Position numbers and translations under genes: made by a program. Of a stretch of DNA of 64,000 nt, positions 58,901 through 64,000 are shown piece after piece. Positions within the stretch are counted from its first letter, which is position 1. Each line of letters begins with the position of its first letter. The notes below the pieces were generated by a model. It did no database searches. It saw only the letters and a program-made list of their open reading frames with translations, and was not told the DNA's origin. Origin of the DNA: Anarhynchus alexandrinus (taxonomy: Eukaryota > Chordata > Aves > Charadriiformes > Charadriidae); assembly GCA_008711295.1 (NCBI GenBank), contig VUYV01000011.1, forward strand, positions 3,719,237 to 3,783,236, written 5' to 3'.

Positions 58901-61900
58901 TGAATGCTGGAACAACCAAGAAAAAGAACCCAACCAGCCAACTATCATTCCTTAGAAGAGCAGCTGCCTGGAAGAATTTGAGAAGTACTTTGTCTAGAAG
59001 TGTTTCAGTTGCTATTCAAAACACTCTCACATTGCATTTCCAATATCAAAATATCTTTCTCTTCACAGTCTATGTCCTCCTATACTTTCTTCAAAGGCTC
59101 TTGCAATTTAAAAGTCATAGGAAAGCACACCAAAAATACCAGACTTGACTAATGCATACACTTCTCTGCTAGGCGAGGTTGCCTTTCTGCACTACATTCT
59201 ATGCAGCAAACCACACACTCCTCTTGGAAGATGCTACCTTTACTCCTTCTAAAGCACCATGTATGCTGACAAGCATATACAGATACTAACACAAGTCAAA
59301 CTGAATTTTCTGCTATAGAAAAGCCTGCTTCTAGTCTTTATTCTCCACTTGAATCCATAATTCTGAGTAACAAATGCTCTGTTTAAGCAACTAATAAATC
59401 CTGATGAAAGGCATTAGGAATATAAAAATGCCCATTACCATTTTGGACTAGATTTGAACTGGTGACCTAATGATGTGACACTCCATAGTTCTTTAACTAT
59501 CTGCGATCACAGAGATTTGCATCAGCAAATAAATCCCAGGAGATGATACTTCCTGGGAAGAAAAAAACATTAGATAAACGAAATCTCCAGAAATAAAAGA
59601 TTCTAGATTTGTCCAATTTTAACAAGCGAGAAAATTGAAGGAACAGTCACCAGATTCCTGTGAGTTTCTGGAAGATCCTTATATTACAAGCATACAACAC
59701 AATTTTGTAACAAAAGTCACAACTCCCAAAGCTCAGCATTCACTACTAGACTGGGGTGAACACAAGCAAGTCCAAAAAGTCTCCCTCATGTCTTTAGAAA
59801 TGCACCAAAATCAAGACACATTTCTGGATCAAAACCACAAATACTTCCACTTTGAGTCAATGTATTAAACCCAAAGATTTTCATAATCTATGCATCAACT
59901 ACCTTGCACCAAACACGCAGAGCCTGGTATCTAACATCTACCCTACCAGAACTATTCAGGCTCTTTGCAATCCATGAACCTTGCATCAATACCCTGGTGC
60001 TCTGCCGGCAGAGGTAGGTGCAAGTCCCAATGAGGCAAGCACATGTTTCTCACCTGGTTTCAAAGAGGGATCAGCTGAAAGCAGCCATCAAGTTTCCTCT
60101 TGAAGTGAAGCATCCTCTAATATCTTATTAGGTTGTAAAAATTTCACAATGGTACATCTGCTGTGAGGCAGATAGAGCCAAAGCACAATTAACAATTCCC
60201 ATCAGAGTGTAGATCCTGTTTAACATTTTTAAAGAAGTACTGCATATGCGCAGGTGCTCCATTTCGTTGGAGAGCCTCCACACAAAGAAATCTCCTCACC
60301 AATAGCAATACCTTTAATCTCCCTGATGAAAAATAATACTCCCTCGAACAGCCATCAGCCCCTCTTCCTACACACATAAGTAAACTCAACCACCACTGTG
60401 ACCATCCCTACAAAGAGGCTCTACATAAAAAGCATCTGTACAAACAGCTATCTGCCTGCCTGGGGGATGCAAGTCCTTTTGTTTTGAAGCTACAGATGTA
60501 CTTCAGATGCCCTACACTCATCCAACTACCCCGAACATACCAGCCAAAAATCATATGCCATCCACATGAAGACAGTCACGTTCTCCAGTTTGCATCCAAG
60601 AGGTGTGCAATTTTGGGCTTGCCAAGAAAAGTTGCTTATCACAGTTAATTTTAACAGTATCATACATAGCATTAAAATAGCGTCAAGAAAGGAAAGAAAA
60701 ATTTAATATAAATTACAAAGGCAGGTGATAAATCTTCCAAAAAGATCACAGTAAAAGCTTGTAAGGGTGAGCAACCTGGTTTCATAAACATGCTTCTGAT
60801 TAACCCTTTTGCAGCTTCAAAAAGATACGATCTCTATTGTTGCTAAGCACGTCTGCCAGAGCTTGCCAAGGAAAGCATGAGCAAGCAGCTTCAAAGGCAG
60901 AATGACGTACCTATAGCAGTAAACCCTAATCCTCGCTGTGGAAACCACGCAACTGAACTTAGTCATAGAAAATGGGATTAGAAATTCAAAAACAAAACAA
61001 GGGGTTGAAGGAATTAGCAGTCATCCCGAGATCATGTTGAAAATATTGAGCAACATTTAAATAACAACTGTTGTCAGGGTTGATAAAGAGGACAGTAAAA
61101 CTAACATCTCGCACAGGAAACCTTTGGCAGATGGGGATAAGGAAGATGGTATCCAGGTCAGCCTAAAACCTTATACACTGACCCTGGATGGTGACTTGGC
61201 AAGGAGCAGAGGTGCCAGACAAGCACCCCAGCTATCACCCCTAGAAATTCAAGTGCACAGACCCCTAGCAAAAGTTTCTGTGATCTGACCATAGGAAACA
61301 CGGCATGGCTCAAAGCAGACAGTGCTTTGTCCATCAGAGTGGTGGCTCGTGTCATGCGCAGGGGCAAAGGGAGAGTCTCTGGGAAGCAGTTTGGGAAGCA
61401 CAGCATTATTCTTTCCACAGTTCATAATGTCACGCAATCACATGTATACAAGAATGTTGTAACTGTTCAAGTGACCCATCTTTGCTAGCGTCATATAAAG
61501 CACATGGCAGAAATGCAGAGGTCAGGATTTCTGAGGCAATTCTCCAGGGAGACACAGTTAATGTGACTTTCTGCAGTTCCCCACGTTTCTTGCACTATAA
61601 CTTCCTGGACAACAACATCGCATATTTTCCAATGACCGGACCTAACCCAAATTACACGTTTACACAACCCACATGAAATTCAGGTTTTGATGAATGTGTG
61701 TTTTCATTTTAGGACAAGAGCTGATTTTATAACTCAAGACAATCTTTCAAAAATAAACCATGTCTGCACATAGGGTCAGGATGCCTAGAGAGATCCTAAA
61801 ACAACAATTAATTTAAGTGAGCTTCCCTGGCCCTCTCACTGCCAAAGAAACTTAATTAGCAAGTACCAAGTATTCAACTCCTGATCACTTCAACAGATAA

Positions 61901-64000
61901 AGAGAATACAAAGATTTGCATCAGGAAAAGGACAGCAGTGGTAGGAACAAAGGAGACTAGCAAGGAGAGAAAAGAATACCTTGAGAAAAAAGGCAGAGTG
62001 TCATGATCTAAGTGCTGATGAAATCTGCTCCCAATCGATATAGAATGTGACCATAAGGTCCAAACCAACAGTTCGATGACAGCATACTCTCCCTTTGATC
62101 ATTCTCCAGTGTCAATGGAAACCCACTGGGGCTTGAAGAGATACCAAGTCTTTGAGAGATGAATATCTAACCTAGCACACAGACCATGAATGGAAATAGA
62201 AATGAGTTTCCACCCCTCCTCCCCAGGCCCTTCCATTTAACGAAGTCTGAGTAGTCAGATTTCAGTGACCTCCCTCTACTTTCTCTTTGCCCAGACATCA
62301 GGCTCTTCTTTCCTTTAGAAAGGCCTCCATGGCTCCCGCTCACCAAAGTGAAAATAGGACAAGATAGATACTAGGTGCCACACCTTACGTGCAGTTCTTC
62401 ATGCCAGAGAGAACAGCATGTGGCTGTCCAAATTCATTGCAAGAGGAGAATGGCTGCGTTCTCTTTAATTTACCATTGACATTACCATGTGAGTCTTTTC
62501 TCCCCTGCAGCCTCACAGATTCCTGCAGAGCCCTGCAGAAGAGTGACCTTGCAGCAACAACCAACCTTACGATATTACCAGGTACTTCCCAAACCCAAGG
62601 TCATGGCAGTTTCAAGCAAGGCATAGGACTGGAAAAGACTGGGACCTGTTTTTCTGTAGGCTCTATAGGCCTCAGGGATCACCCTGCAGAGCCCCTCTGA
62701 AACCTCAGAGGTAACCAGACCTGCTCATGGACCGAGAAACTACGCAACAAGATCCTGATCAACTAGTAGAGCTCTTGGCTATACTTGGTCAAAAAATTAA
62801 AAGAAAAGGAAGTTAGGGCATTTTACACTCTGGTCAGCCTCTTGAAAGATGGACAGGTTTTTTTTGTTGGTGGGTTGTTGTTTTTGTTTTTAAGTACTTG
62901 CTTAGAAGTACTTGCTTAGGAAAAAACACAAACACCTCTCTTAGCTTTCCTTCTGTATTTAGGCAGAGACTTTTTCAGTATTTCCAGTGTTGCGAAACAG
63001 AAGACAGAAGAAAACAAATCTACTTTGCCTACACAGAAGTGCCAACCACAAAAAAAAAGCCACAAAAGCTTGTATAAATACACGCATGTCCCTAAAAACA
63101 GATGCACCTATCAAAGCATTGTTTAAAGTTTGCCCAAGTTGAGAGTCGAACTGAACTCTGTACTTGCTGTTAAGAACAATTTTACTCAATGTAATAACCA
63201 GGATTCCAACCAAGTAAGAAATAATGAACTTGGTTTTAATTGGTTCGCGAGAAACCCAATTTGTAAATGCTAACCTTAGCCAGCTATTGAATATACAAGT
63301 TGATAGAGCCCAGAAGGCACAGTGATGAGTGACTTAAGTGGAGGCACCCTACACCCACCAGCATTCCTGCTGAATGAATGTGAAATCTGCAAGAATTGCT
63401 TTTATTTATCTTACTAAAAGCGTTTCTTGGAAGGGCTGGAAAAATTTATTTCAGATGGATTTTTCAGCTGAGAACAAAGTTGTATTTATTGTAATTATGC
63501 ACTCTCCAGTGTGGCCTGCCTTGCTGAGAAAGAACATTAAATTCAGCTGCGCACGAACTCACGGAAGTGACCTTTTGAATGAAAATGCTGCAGCAAGAGA
63601 CTTGCGGAGCATTCTCCCTAAATAATAACGTACTGTCTGCGACTTGCAGATTAGCGCTCAGACCACTGATTTCAGCTGCTACTTACACAGGCACAAGTCC
63701 ACATGAGGTCAATCAGCTGAGAATAAATTGTGTTTGCTGCAGCCTGCAATATGGAGAACTGTACTTGGGAAACTATTCATAGCATTCAGTCCAGTACAGT
63801 TTTATGAACTTTTATTAACCATCATGCAGCAGCATAACCTTGCAAGGTACTTTAAAGAGGTCTTTTTTGCAGGACACCCACTATCTAATTTAAATAAGAG
63901 GATCAAAGGTGTTATTGACACAAACTGAACAAGCTCTCACTTTAATGAGAGCAACAAATGCAAGGATGAACACCCACCACCCACACAGAAGTACCCTGCT

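Larger units (their letters stand above)
39987..64000 (-). other. Region upstream of the short-leader exon; probable first intron of long WBP1L isoform
   Basis: 24 kb, AT-rich, with no recognisable coding exon on either strand and no CpG island large enough to be a main promoter. In mammals a longer WBP1L isoform starts at a distant CpG promoter, so this is most simply its first intron, with the exon beyond 64000. It contains two CR1 copies (45225-45874, 49259-49381), microsatellites, single ambiguous bases at 40272 and 54135, and little else I can name. Confidence 0.6.

Noticed and set aside
39987..64000. Search for the CpG-island first exon of the long WBP1L isoform
   Set aside because: No CpG island with a signal-peptide-encoding exon and a phase-0 donor was found, so it probably lies beyond the window.

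Overview
This is nuclear DNA from a bird. Five CR1-type LINE fragments are present, several ending in the characteristic AGAATCATAGAATC-like 3' tail. The coding exons lie in small pieces separated by GT-AG introns, and gene order matches the conserved vertebrate block that is 10q24.32 in human: WBP1L, CYP17A1, BORCS7, AS3MT, read here from right to left. Three genes could be assembled exon by exon from the sequence, each with consistent splice phases and a protein length within a few residues of the known family.

Positions 1-240 are a CpG-rich block with an 18-bp tandem duplication. From its position it is probably the AS3MT promoter or first exon on the minus strand, but I could not confirm this. 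Positions 600-4110 hold BORCS7 (minus strand, five coding exons, 106 residues), including a 21-nt microexon and a YY1-type start-codon motif in a CpG island. Positions 4111-4998 are the divergent spacer between BORCS7 and CYP17A1. It contains a degenerate minisatellite, then GATA and SF-1-like sites and a TATA box just before CYP17A1. Positions 4999-8497 are CYP17A1 (plus strand, eight exons, 506 residues), the steroid 17-alpha-hydroxylase/17,20-lyase.

Positions 8600-14365 are intergenic and GC-rich, with a Z-DNA-prone purine/pyrimidine tract, a CpG-rich patch followed by a TATA-like element, and one CR1 fragment. From about 14.4 kb to the right end the window is WBP1L on the minus strand: 3' UTR, last exon (16439-17178), transmembrane exon (18618-18779), Cys-rich exon (29822-29924) and a 9-codon alternative first exon (39960-39986). 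The remaining 24 kb lies upstream of that exon. It is AT-rich, has no recognisable coding exon, and is most simply the long first intron of the other WBP1L isoform, whose first exon would be beyond 64000.

The three proteins do not form one pathway. CYP17A1 is a steroidogenic ER enzyme, BORCS7 belongs to the lysosome-positioning BORC complex, and WBP1L is a membrane adaptor for WW-domain ubiquitin ligases. Their adjacency is conserved synteny. I found no convincing new gene system. The most useful leads are a substitution at a known 17,20-lyase-critical arginine in CYP17A1, the conserved alternative WBP1L promoter exon, and a few unexplained CpG-retaining patches.
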